From the IMG/VR virus record IMGVR_UViG_3300034120_000242, positions 1 to 27,065 of that record: a stretch of DNA of 27,065 bases; one strand, given 5' to 3'. Under the pieces are notes generated by a model, which was given only the letters and a program-made list of their open reading frames with translations, did not search any database and was not told the origin of the DNA. The translations under genes and the position numbers were made by a program. Of the stretch, positions 1 to 7,900 are shown one piece after another (positions within the stretch are counted from its first letter, which is position 1; each line of letters starts with the position of its first letter). Source of the stretch: a virus.

Positions 1-200
1 TGAAGGACGCTACACAAGAGCGTCCAATGTTCATCGCTCACGAAGTCCCTGCCTACGCACACACGGGTGAAAAAGACGCAGTAGACAAAGACGGCAAGCC
101 TGTGTATCAACAGATGGATGTCGCTGCCCTTATCCCTGTGATGTGGGCTGAACTCCAATCCCTTCGCGCCCGTGTGGCACAACTTGAAAGCAAACCATGA
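1..200 (+). CDS. Tail fibre/tail spike, C-terminal end with S74-type intramolecular chaperone (5' cut off)
   Basis: The reading frame enters from outside the window (first complete codon at base 3) and stops at TGA 198-200; only about 65 C-terminal residues are present. They contain an AHEVPAYAHTGEKDAVD stretch, a VDVAALIP-like segment (here MDVAALIPVMWAEL) and a terminal coiled-coil helix ending ARVAQLESKP. This order (GEKDAVD, then a short strand, then an L/V-rich helix and a heptad coiled coil) is typical of the C-terminal chaperone of endosialidase-type tail spikes and fibres (peptidase S74 fold). That domain trimerises the fibre and usually cleaves itself off. The Ser/Lys dyad that would show autocleavage lies upstream of the window, so cleavage cannot be judged. 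The stop overlaps the next start (ATGA), implying translational coupling. The fibre would act at the host surface. Confidence 0.8.
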   Translation, partial: KDATQERPMFIAHEVPAYAHTGEKDAVDKDGKPVYQQMDVAALIPVMWAELQSLRARVAQLESKP

Positions 201-508
201 TCACTTGGACAATCACCGCAATGAACTGCTCAACCACTGAGCAGAACCCCGACACCGTAATTGTTTGCCACTGGACTTGCTCTGGCACTGACGGCACCTA
301 CTCCAGCAGCATCTACTCCACCTGCTCTGTGCCTACACCTACCGGCACTTTCACCCCCTACGATCAACTGACGCAAGAGCAAGTGCTTGGCTGGATTTGG
401 GACAACGGCGTGGACAAAGACGCTACCGAAGCCGCTGTGCAGCAGCAGCTTGACAACCAGATCAACCCACCCGTGGTGACCCCGCCACTGCCTTGGGCCG
501 CAGCGTGA
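197..508 (+). CDS. Small conserved phage protein of unknown function (103 aa)
   Basis: ATG at 197 overlaps the tail-fibre stop in an ATGA arrangement. The protein opens with MITWTITAMNC and continues through a Cys/Ser/Thr-rich half (about residues 11-55, including VIVCHWTCSGTDG). A helical segment follows (LTQEQVLGWIWDNGVDK, about residues 58-74), then a short Gln-rich helix and a Pro-rich tail. Proteins with this 'TWT(V/I)..M.C ... V.HWTCSGTDG ... L.(Q/E)..V..W...G' plan are common just after tail fibres in phages of Proteobacteria. I know of no experimentally assigned role. The position suggests a virion or assembly accessory protein (inference). No signal peptide or membrane segment is visible. 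Confidence 0.75.
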   Translation: MITWTITAMNCSTTEQNPDTVIVCHWTCSGTDGTYSSSIYSTCSVPTPTGTFTPYDQLTQEQVLGWIWDNGVDKDATEAAVQQQLDNQINPPVVTPPLPWAAA

Positions 509-831
509 ATAAAGAAGAAATTGTTGAGTTGGCAAAACTGGCGGGTATTTATCATGCCCATGATTCCGAAGGCCAATGGAATGGGTTGACCAATGTGCAA
601 TTGTTGGGCGAACCCAGTACTTTTGATGCTTACGCTGAAAAAAGAATATTTGAAATTCTTGAGCCGCTTGTCAAACTTGTTGTAATACGTGAACGTGCAG
701 CAGAGGCTAAAAAAACTGCCGCTAGTATTGAAACGCTACACGCCCTGTATGAACAAGCAAGCCAACAACGTGATCAGTTAATGGACGAACAACGAGCGCA
801 GGTTGCAGCCATGCGCGGAAGAATTCAGTAG
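505..831 (+). CDS. Hypothetical phage protein, C-terminal coiled coil (108 aa)
   Basis: I chose the GTG at 505, which overlaps the preceding stop as GTGA, over an upstream in-frame TTG at 493. The junctions either side use the same 4-base overlap, and the product then starts cleanly MNKEEIVELAKLAGIY. The first 40 residues look globular and helical; residues about 55-108 are a long charged helix (KLVVIRERAAEAKKTAAS, then a Gln/Glu-rich stretch) likely to form a coiled coil. I recognise no family with a known function. No strong Shine-Dalgarno is visible, so it probably depends on coupling to the upstream gene. It could be a tail-fibre assembly factor or an unrelated cargo gene; position is the only clue. 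Confidence 0.65.
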   Translation: MNKEEIVELAKLAGIYHAHDSEGQWNGLTNVQLLGEPSTFDAYAEKRIFEILEPLVKLVVIRERAAEAKKTAASIETLHALYEQASQQRDQLMDEQRAQVAAMRGRIQ

Positions 832-840
832 TAACGGGAC

Positions 841-862
841 GCTGCCACCCGCTTCTGGCAGC
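841..862 (+). other. Intergenic hairpin without U-tract
   Basis: A perfect 7-bp inverted repeat (GCTGCCA at 841-847, TGGCAGC at 856-862) with an 8-nt loop sits in the 49-bp gap between two small genes, just before the AAAGGA ribosome-binding site. It is followed by ACATTGAAAGG rather than a T-run, so it is not an intrinsic terminator. It could protect or punctuate the message; this is inference. Confidence 0.45.
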
Positions 863-880
863 ACATTGAAAGGACACGAA

Positions 881-1105
881 ATGGAAAACAAAAAGCCCCA
901 GATCGTCACGATAGACGGTGTTGAGCATGACGCCAATACCTTTACTGAGCAGCAAATTTTGTTGCTGAATCACACCATCGACTTAGATCGCAAGATCGGC
1001 TCGACGCAGTTTCAGCTTCAGCAACTCCAAGTGGGCAAAGATTCGTTCTTCAAGCTGCTCAAAGAGGCGCTGGAAACCCCTGAAAAACCCGGCCTTAACG
1101 ACTGA
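881..1105 (+). CDS. Small phage protein resembling the DUF6447 family (74 aa)
   Basis: The start at ATG 881 follows an AAAGGA ribosome-binding site at 869-874; the longer frame beginning at 803 would read through the upstream gene's end and the hairpin. The protein has a short beta opening (VTIDGVEHDANTF, residues about 9-21) followed by one long amphipathic helix (TEQQILLLNHTIDLDRKIG, then a Gln-rich run ending in FFKLLKEAL). The pattern 'TIDG.E+....LS.E....L..I...D..I..L+..L.+....R..+...L' is the layout of the small phage family annotated DUF6447, as I recall it. Function unknown. The TGA stop shares its last A with the next ATG (TGATG), so the genes are coupled. Confidence 0.75.
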   Translation: MENKKPQIVTIDGVEHDANTFTEQQILLLNHTIDLDRKIGSTQFQLQQLQVGKDSFFKLLKEALETPEKPGLND

Positions 1106-1365
1106 TGAAACCTGCCCCGTTCCCCGTTCTGCTTTTCCTGAAAGCCAGCAACTCGTTGGCAATCACGATGCCGTGGAAGACCGTCTACTGCCGACCCGGA
1201 CAGGAGGACAACTACGCACTCGCCGCTCACGAGGCGGTGCATGTGGCACAGATCGAACGGGACGGGGCTTTTCGGTGGACGGTCAAGATTTTCTGGTACC
1301 TGCTGCGCTACGGCTACATCAACAGCCCCTACGAGGTAGAGGCACGAACAAAAGCGGGATATTGA
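1105..1365 (+). CDS. Small HExxH zincin-like protein (86 aa)
   Basis: Residues 42-46 read HEAVH, a complete HExxH zinc-protease motif, and SPYEVEA at 74-80 gives a candidate third ligand (Glu79), the arrangement expected of a minimal gluzincin core. Similar tiny phage proteins with H-E-(S/L/A)-V-H-(V/x)-x-Q followed by an N/S-P-x-E-x-E-A segment are common near lysis or tail genes. The 86 residues are far shorter than typical metallopeptidases, so catalysis is unproven. The gene is coupled by TGATG to the one before and lies one base before the next start, at the head of the lysis group. It could help lysis or virion maturation, or could be a catalytically dead zinc-binding fold. Start: the ATG at 1105; a later Met (residue 22) also remains upstream of the motif and cannot be excluded. 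Confidence 0.7.
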   Translation: MKPAPFPVLLFLKASNSLAITMPWKTVYCRPGQEDNYALAAHEAVHVAQIERDGAFRWTVKIFWYLLRYGYINSPYEVEARTKAGY

Positions 1366-1366
1366 T

Positions 1367-1591
1367 ATGAAAGCCAAGCTCACTTTTGCCGTCACGCTGA
1401 TGGTCAGCTTTACCCTGTGCATTGTCGTTATGGGTATGGTAGCGGTGCTGATGACTGGCTTGTTCGACGAGAAAGTGGACAACTCGGAAATCTTCAAACT
1501 TATCTCCCCGGCATTTCAGACCATTGTTGGCGGCTTTATCGGTTTGCTTGCAGGTGTAAAACTGTCTCACGACGAAGAGGAAACCAAATAA
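1367..1591 (+). CDS. Two-helix membrane protein, putative holin or holin partner (74 aa)
   Basis: Two hydrophobic segments are clear: residues about 7-31 (FAVTLMVSFTLCIVVMGM...) and about 46-65 (ISPAFQTIVGGFIGLLAGV), followed by a highly charged tail (HDEEETK). Small size, two membrane helices, a charged C-terminus and a position directly before a 3-TM holin and an M15 peptidase fit a class II-like holin, antiholin or holin accessory protein. Membrane topology alone cannot decide which. The TAA stop overlaps the next ATG (TAATG), so it would be made in step with the next gene. I recognise the general plan from other environmental phages but not a characterised homologue. Confidence 0.7.
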   Translation: MKAKLTFAVTLMVSFTLCIVVMGMVAVLMTGLFDEKVDNSEIFKLISPAFQTIVGGFIGLLAGVKLSHDEEETK

Positions 1592-2094
1592 TGGATCAAC
1601 TGTTTAACCTACTTAAAGGCTTCGCCCCTGCCATTGCTACTGCGGTAGCTGGCCCCCTTGGTGGCGCAGCGGTGTCAATGATTGCCAAGAAGTTTGGTGT
1701 CGAGGACTCGGTGGCTGCTGTAGCACAGGCTATTGCCGGTGACCCCAAGGCAGAAGAAAAGCTGCGGGAACTAGACCTTGAGTACGCCAAGCTGCACCTT
1801 GAGAACGTCAAGGGTGCGCGGGATATGCAGACTGCCGCTTTAGCTCAGTCGGATGTGTTCTCCAAGCGGTTCATCTACTACTTTGCTGCCTTCTGGTCAG
1901 TGTGCGCTGTTGTTTACATTGGCTTCATCACCTTCGCCACCATCCCAGAGCAGAACGTCCGCTTTGCCGACACCATCCTTGGGTTCCTGCTGGGCACAAT
2001 CGTCGCCACGTTCATGAACTTCTTCTACGGCACCAGCAAGAGCAGCCAAGACAAGACCGACAAGATGGCTGAGATGGCAAAGGAAATGCGGTGA
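1591..2094 (+). CDS. Holin, 3-TM gene-transfer-agent type (167 aa)
   Basis: I start at ATG 1591, which overlaps the previous stop (TAATG); the longer frame from 1417 is a shadow of the upstream gene. The protein has an N-terminal hydrophobic Ala/Gly-rich helix (about 10-33), an acidic helical region (about 50-90, EEKLRELDLEYAKLHLENV) and two strong membrane helices (about 94-116, IYYFAAFWSVCAVVYIGF; about 125-147, ADTILGFLLGTIVATFMNFF). A polar tail ends it. This layout, including the RDMQ.A..QSD.FSKRF linker before the second helix, matches the 3-TM holin family found in phages and gene transfer agents. It would form lesions in the inner membrane at lysis time. It is followed at once (GTGA overlap) by the M15 peptidase, completing a lysis cassette. 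Confidence 0.82.
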   Translation: MDQLFNLLKGFAPAIATAVAGPLGGAAVSMIAKKFGVEDSVAAVAQAIAGDPKAEEKLRELDLEYAKLHLENVKGARDMQTAALAQSDVFSKRFIYYFAAFWSVCAVVYIGFITFATIPEQNVRFADTILGFLLGTIVATFMNFFYGTSKSSQDKTDKMAEMAKEMR

Positions 2095-2519
2095 ACCTCA
2101 CGCCCCATTTCACGCTGGAAGAGCTTACGGCGACAAGCCACCGGCAGTTTGACAACACACCCAACGCCGACGAGATTGCCAACCTGACCCGGCTGGCACA
2201 GTTTCTGGAGTTGGTCAAGACCACGCTTGACGGCAAGCCGATCATGGTGAACTCAGCCTTCAGGTCTAAGCAAGTAAATGACTCAGTGGGCAGTCGAGAT
2301 TCCAGCCAGCACCGGCTAGGCTGCGCTGCGGACATCCGTGTTCCCGGCATGGCCCCTGACCAAGTTGTACGGGCTATCATGGGCCACGGGCTGTACTTCG
2401 ATCAGATCATCCGTGAGTTCGACGCTTGGACGCACATCAGCATCCCCAACACCGCAGCAGCACTTCCACGCCGACAGGCGCTTATCATTGACAAAGCAGG
2501 CACTCGACCATTTGCCTGA
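2091..2519 (+). CDS. Peptidase M15-family endolysin (142 aa)
   Basis: The GTG start at 2091 overlaps the holin stop (GTGA). Zinc-ligand motifs of the M15 D-Ala-D-Ala carboxypeptidase/L-Ala-D-Glu endopeptidase fold are all present: SAFRS at 55-59, H74-x6-D81 (SSQHRLGCAADIRV), and the W-x-H motif with H115 (EFDAWTHIS). Glu109 is the likely catalytic residue. FTLEELTATSHR at the N-terminus is the usual opening of phage M15 proteins. At 142 aa it is the normal length of a single-domain phage endolysin without a cell-wall-binding module. It would cleave the peptide part of peptidoglycan after holin action. No signal peptide or SAR helix is seen, so release should depend on the holin. Confidence 0.9.
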   Translation: MNLTPHFTLEELTATSHRQFDNTPNADEIANLTRLAQFLELVKTTLDGKPIMVNSAFRSKQVNDSVGSRDSSQHRLGCAADIRVPGMAPDQVVRAIMGHGLYFDQIIREFDAWTHISIPNTAAALPRRQALIIDKAGTRPFA

Positions 2520-2537
2520 TTCGTGGGAAAATGAGCC

Positions 2538-4640
2538 ATGCCGTTACAGAAAATTCAACTCAAGCCCGGTGTAAACAGGGAAGGAACCCGTTACAGCACT
2601 GAGGGCGGGTTTTACGAGTCGGATAACGTCCGGTTTCGGCAAGGCACACCTGAAAAGATAGGCGGCTGGTTACGCATCTCCGCCTACACATTCTTAGGTG
2701 TTTGCCGCTCCCTTTGGAACTGGGTCACGCTGGGCTATCAAAACCTCATTGGGGTTGGTACGAACCTCAAGTTCTATGTGTCTAACGGCGGTGCGTATTA
2801 CGACATCACGCCCACCCAGACCGTCCATACACTGACCAACCCGTTTGCCACAGTTAACGGCTCCGCTACGGTCACAGTCACAGACGCCACCGGCGGCTAC
2901 ATCAACAACGGCTATGTGACGTTTACAGGCGGCACTGCGGTGGGTGGTCTGACCATACTGGGAGAGTTTCAGATAACGTACTCAGCCGGTTCCACCTACA
3001 CCATCACGTTTACATCCGCTGCAATATCCACGACTACAGGCGGCGGGACGGTCTATGCTGTGTACCAAGTTAACCCCGGCCCAAGCTACGCTTCGCCGTT
3101 GGCTGGATGGGGTTCTGGGCCTTGGGCTTCTGGCACTTGGGGCAACAGTGCAAGTTCTGCGGAAGCTCTGCGGATTTGGAATCAATTTAACTTTGGTGAA
3201 GACCTGTTGTATGGCCCAAGGGGTGGGCCTCTGTACTACTGGGATGCCACTATCGGCTACGTAGCGCCCACCGTCACCATGACGATTGCTAACCCGTGCG
3301 TTGTCACCACCACACTGAATCTGCCTGATCTGACCCCAATCGTCTTTGAAACTTCTGATGCATTGCCCACAGGCTTGCTGGTAGGCACAATCTACTACAC
3401 CCGGTATGTATCGGCTACCACCTTCAACCTTTCTTTGACCCCCGCAGGGGCGCTCATTATTACTTCGGGCAGTCAGTCTGGTACACACAAAATATCTCAA
3501 AGAGGTGTTTTGTTGTCGGCGTTGCCATCCGCAAGCAATGTCCCGCTAAGTCAAATCTTCTTCCTTGTTTCCGATGCCAGCAGGTTTGTAATCTGTATGG
3601 GGACAAATGATATCGGTTCTTCTGTGGTAAACCCAATGCTGGTTCGGTGGTCAGACCAAGAAGACCCGTCTATGTGGACGCCTTCCATCACCAATCAGTC
3701 GGGCAGTATTACCCTGTCCCACGGCTCTACCATTGTCACTGCCATCCAAAGCAAACAAGAGATTGTGATTTTTACGGATTCTGCGCTGTATTCACTCCAG
3801 TACCTTGGCCCACCTTATGTTTGGGGATCACAGCTACTTGGCGACAACACCTCGCTTGCTGGTCCCAATGCGGTGACTCTGGCGGCAGGAACCATTTACT
3901 GGATGGGCGTAGACAAGTTCTACAAGTACGATGGACGACTCCAAGCCCTTCCCTGTGACTTACTTCGGTACGTCTACAACGACATTGACCGGGTGCAGTT
4001 TTCACAGGTTTACGCTTCTACCAATGAAGGTTTTAATGAGGTGTGGTGGTTCTACCCCAGTGATGGTTCTACAACCAACGACAGCTATGTGATCTACAAC
4101 TACGTAGAAAACATCTGGTATTACGGCTCTATGGCACGTACTGCATGGCTGGACAGTGGCCTTCAAGACTACCCAATTGCAGCTACCTACAGCAACAACC
4201 TTGTCAGCCATGAACTAGGTGTGGACGACGGTGTGACCGCTACCCTTGCGCCAATTACCGCATTCATCACCTCATCCCAGTTCGACATTGGCGACGGCCA
4301 CAACTTTGCTTTTGTCTGGAGGATGCTGCCTGACCTGACCTTCAACGGCTCCACGAACGGAGCGACACCCAGCCTGACCATGCAGCTTCTGCCTTTGCAA
4401 AACTCTGGCTCTGGATACAACAGCCCCAAATCAGTCGGCGGCGACAGCAGCAGCGCAGAAGGAACAGTCACAGCCACCCAGAGCTACCCCATTGACCTAG
4501 ACACCTACAACGGGCAGTTGAACATCCGGGTCAGGGCACGGCAGATGTCGATGAAGATCAGTTCAAACACCCTTGGCACACAGTGGCAGATGGGCGCTCC
4601 AAGAATTGACATCAGGCCTGATGGTCGAAGGGGTGGTTGA
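2538..4640 (+). CDS. Tail nozzle/hub-like structural protein (700 aa)
   Basis: The protein opens with MPLQKIQLKPGVNREGTRY and a DNVRFRQGTPEKIGGW segment, a recurrent N-terminus of podovirus tail-completion proteins. Residues about 95-175 and 250-325 are Thr/Ser/Gly-rich beta domains; the second (ALPTGLLVGTIYYTRYVS.TTFNLS) resembles small beta modules repeated in many tail proteins. The C-terminal half (about 365-640) has propeller-like motifs: RWSDQEDPSMWTP, IVIFTDSALYSLQYLG, IYWMGVDKFYKYDGR, EVWWFYPSDG, NIWYYGSMARTAWLDSG. I read this as the P22 gp10/T7 gp12-type nozzle fold, a remote assignment. There is no strong ribosome-binding site; the 18-bp gap holds GGGAAAATGAGCC. The stop overlaps the next start. 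Alternative: a generic virion-surface beta protein. Confidence 0.6.
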   Translation: MPLQKIQLKPGVNREGTRYSTEGGFYESDNVRFRQGTPEKIGGWLRISAYTFLGVCRSLWNWVTLGYQNLIGVGTNLKFYVSNGGAYYDITPTQTVHTLTNPFATVNGSATVTVTDATGGYINNGYVTFTGGTAVGGLTILGEFQITYSAGSTYTITFTSAAISTTTGGGTVYAVYQVNPGPSYASPLAGWGSGPWASGTWGNSASSAEALRIWNQFNFGEDLLYGPRGGPLYYWDATIGYVAPTVTMTIANPCVVTTTLNLPDLTPIVFETSDALPTGLLVGTIYYTRYVSATTFNLSLTPAGALIITSGSQSGTHKISQRGVLLSALPSASNVPLSQIFFLVSDASRFVICMGTNDIGSSVVNPMLVRWSDQEDPSMWTPSITNQSGSITLSHGSTIVTAIQSKQEIVIFTDSALYSLQYLGPPYVWGSQLLGDNTSLAGPNAVTLAAGTIYWMGVDKFYKYDGRLQALPCDLLRYVYNDIDRVQFSQVYASTNEGFNEVWWFYPSDGSTTNDSYVIYNYVENIWYYGSMARTAWLDSGLQDYPIAATYSNNLVSHELGVDDGVTATLAPITAFITSSQFDIGDGHNFAFVWRMLPDLTFNGSTNGATPSLTMQLLPLQNSGSGYNSPKSVGGDSSSAEGTVTATQSYPIDLDTYNGQLNIRVRARQMSMKISSNTLGTQWQMGAPRIDIRPDGRRGG

Positions 4641-4957
4641 TGGCACAAAAGAACGTAGTAGCCCCCCGGCTACCTAGCCCCCCACAGGAGTACGACCCTG
4701 TTTACATGAACCAACTGTTGAGTTTGTTGCGTCTGTACTTCAACCAACTGGACAACGCAGGGCCGATGGCAGGTTCTACACAGATCAACGGAACCACTGT
4801 AGTATCGGGTTTGAGTTTCTTCCCTACGTCTGGCACAGACCCCAGCTTGCCCACAGACGCTGACTTTGCCAATTTGAGGATTGGTGACGTTTACCGAGAC
4901 ACCACCACTGGCGCAACAAGCACGAGCCAAGTGCTTAGAATAAAGACTGCGGTGTAG
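4640..4957 (+). CDS. Small conserved phage protein of unknown function (105 aa)
   Basis: ATG 4640 overlaps the preceding stop (TGATG); an in-frame TTG one codon earlier is less likely. The product has a Pro-rich opening (RLPSPPQEYDPVYMN), an amphipathic helix (QLLSLLRLYFNQLDNAGPM, about residues 22-42) and a beta-rich C-terminal half with DFANLRIGDVYRDTT. Small proteins with 'YD..Y.n.L.r.LR.YFn.LDN' and 'LR.GDvY.D' are frequent next to podovirus tail genes, but I know no tested function. It could be a minor structural or fibre-adaptor protein. Translational coupling to the 700-aa protein suggests a shared tail role. Confidence 0.7.
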   Translation: MAQKNVVAPRLPSPPQEYDPVYMNQLLSLLRLYFNQLDNAGPMAGSTQINGTTVVSGLSFFPTSGTDPSLPTDADFANLRIGDVYRDTTTGATSTSQVLRIKTAV

Positions 4958-4966
4958 GATACCACT

Positions 4967-7900
4967 ATGAACATTGCAGAAGCACAATCAAACTACAACG
5001 CAGCCGTTCAAGCGCTAAATTCTGCTTCAGGCGAGGACTACGGACCGGCATACGCCAACTACTCGGCAGCTAAAAATGCGCTTAATGCGGCTAATAATGC
5101 CCCCGCCCCTGTTGCCCCCGCTCCTGCTCCTGCCCCCGCTCCTGCTCCCGCTCCTGCTCCTAGGGAAACTCCCACTCCTACCGCCTTTGTAGATGACGGC
5201 CCCTATAGGGATAGTGTTGATCCCGAAAGATTTACTGACTTTACTCCGGAACCTGTTACATCGCCCGTAGCACCTGCGTCTGCCGCCCCAACCAGCCCTT
5301 GGGAAATTGACGCAAAGCAATTTAATGACGCAATTGCAGGCAAACTGCAATACAACAATGTCCCGGCAGGCTCAGTATCGTTAAAACTCGCCAACGGTAG
5401 AGTGTGGACCCCCAGTGGCGCAGGGGGCGGGATTACCTACCACCCTGCTGATCCGGGCGGCTGGATTGCATCTGAGGGCGCAGAGGGCGGAACAACCTAT
5501 TCTTATAAAGCTCCGATTCCCGTAGCCTACTACGAAGTCAGCGGTGACCTTAGCGCAATGCTTGGGACACCCGGCTCGGATAAACACGCCAATGTCAAGT
5601 ACATAGAACAAAACGGCAAGATGGTTCCGCTGGAGGAGCCAAAGTATTGGAACTGGGAACCAGACACAGCGTTTCAAAAAGCTCTGCTTGTGTTTGGCGC
5701 TGCGGTACTTGGTGCGGGTGTTATTGCCGAGTTAGTTAGCACCGCAGGGGCTGCTTCTACTGCTACAGCCTTAGAAGGTTTAGGCGTTGCTGATTTGGCC
5801 GGTGGGTTGTCTTCTACAGTCCTTTCCTCTGCTGGTTCTGAATTAGTTGCCGCTGGCGCTCTGGCAGGAGGAGAGGCCGCAGCAGCCACAACCCTTGCCG
5901 GTGAATTAGCTACTTCAGCGGCTGCTGGTACGGGGTCTAGTTTTACCATATCCGGTGTTCTTACTTCCCCCGGTGCCGCCATCGGTAAAGCGCTTGGGAT
6001 TACCAATCCTACCCTTGCTCAGATGGTAGGAAACACCATCATTGAAACTGCCAAAAATGGCGGTGATGTAGGCAAGGCAATACAAAACGCGGCCATATCC
6101 ACGGGGTTAAGTCTTGTTGGCTCTAGTATCTCCAGTGATGTAACCAAAGCACTTAAAGATATACCCACAGATGTATTGCCAAACATTGTTAAGTCAGGAA
6201 TAGCACAAGGAGTTAGCGGTGCGGTTACCGCAACAGTTACGGGAGGAAGCCCACTCAGCGCGTTAGCTGGCGCAGCAATAGGCACCGCAGTAAATGGCGT
6301 TATTGGCGAGATTCCGGAACTTAGTGACCTACCCAAAGAAGCACAAAGTGTAGCTAGGGCAGCTATTACAGCTTCGCTAACGGGTAAAGATATTACTGAT
6401 GCGGCTTTAGCTGCTGCTCTTGCGGAGGGTAAAAAAGCTATTACGGGTTACGTTGGTACAGCAACAGGGCTAGTCCCTGAAGAGAAAGACCCCATCCTTG
6501 ATTTAGACCCCATCCTTGATGTAGACCAGCTAGATACAAATACGGAAGCCGCTAGGTTGGAGGCTGAGCGGGTGGAGGCTGAAAAAGCTGCAGCAGATAA
6601 ACTAATTTCAGATAACTTAGCAGACCAAGCCACTACAGATGTAGAAGAGGCTAGGGAGATATTCGAATCAGTTTATGGTCGTGATCCAACGGAGGGTGAA
6701 TTAGCTGATTACACTGGTCAGTCTGAAGCAGAGGTTAAGAAACTACTTGAGGATGCAAATACTGCTAGGGTTGAAACTGAACGAGTTGCGGCTGAGCAGG
6801 TCGAAGCTGAAAGAGTTGAAGCGGCTAGGTTGGAGGCTGAACGAGTTTTGGCCGAGCAAACAGAAGCCCAAAGGATTGAGGCTGAGCGGGTTGAAAATGA
6901 AAGACTAAAAGCTGAGCAAGTCGAAGCGGAAAGACTAAAAGCTGAGCAAGTTGAGGCTGCTAGGGTTGAAGCCGAAAGGATGGAGGCTGAAAGAGTCGAA
7001 GCTGCTAGGGTCGAAGCTGCTAGGGTCGAAGCTGCTAGGGTCGAAGCTGAAAAAGTTGCAGCAGATAAACTAATTTCAGATAACTTAGCAGACTTAGCCT
7101 CCACTGACCCAGATGAAGCTGCTGCTATATTTAAATCAGTTTATGGTCGTGATCCAACAGATGGTGAGTTGGCTGACTACATGGGTCAATCCGAGGCGGA
7201 GGTTAGAACGTCACTAGAGAGTGCAAATGCTGCAAGAATTGAGGCTGAAAGGATTGAGGCTGAAAGGATTGAGGCTGAGCAGGTCGAAGCTGAAAGGGTC
7301 AAAGCTGAGCAAGCAGAAGCTGAAAGAGTTGAGGCTGAAAGACTAGAAGCCGCTAGGGTCGAAGCTGAGCGAATTGAAGCTGAGCGAGTCACAGCAGATT
7401 TAGCCTCCACTGACCCAACGGAAGCTGCTGCTATATTTAAATCAGTTTATGGGAGAGACCCTACAGATGGTGAGTTGGCTGACTACATGGGTCAGTCTGA
7501 AGCAGAAGTTAAAAGGTTGCTAGATGAACGCTATGCTTTAGATATAGTTGACGAACCCATTGATAAGCCAGACCCATTACCAGACCCATTTGTAAGTCCA
7601 CCACCTGAACCAGACCCATTTGTAAGTCCACCACCTGAACCAGAACCTGAACCAGAACCTGAAGTAGAACTTGAACCTGAAGTAGAACCAGAAGTATTAC
7701 CACGACCTGAACCTGAACCAGAACCTGAACCAGAAGTATTACCACGACCTGAACCTGAACCAGAACCTGAACCAGAAGTATTACCACGACCTGAACCTGA
7801 AGGGTGTGGTGAAGGTTTCCATGAAGACCCAGTTACTGGCTTGTGCGTACCAGACGATGATGAGCCACCTGTTGTAGAGCCAGAACCTGAAGTAGACCCA

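Noticed and set aside
230-600. Minus-strand frames opposite the first small genes (101 and 78 aa)
   Set aside because: They overlap well-supported plus-strand genes, lack start signals and show no protein features beyond those of antisense translation.
1417-1590. N-terminal extension of the holin frame upstream of 1591
   Set aside because: It overlaps the 74-aa membrane gene in another frame and encodes a Cys/Arg-rich non-conserved stretch; ATG 1591 with TAATG coupling is better.
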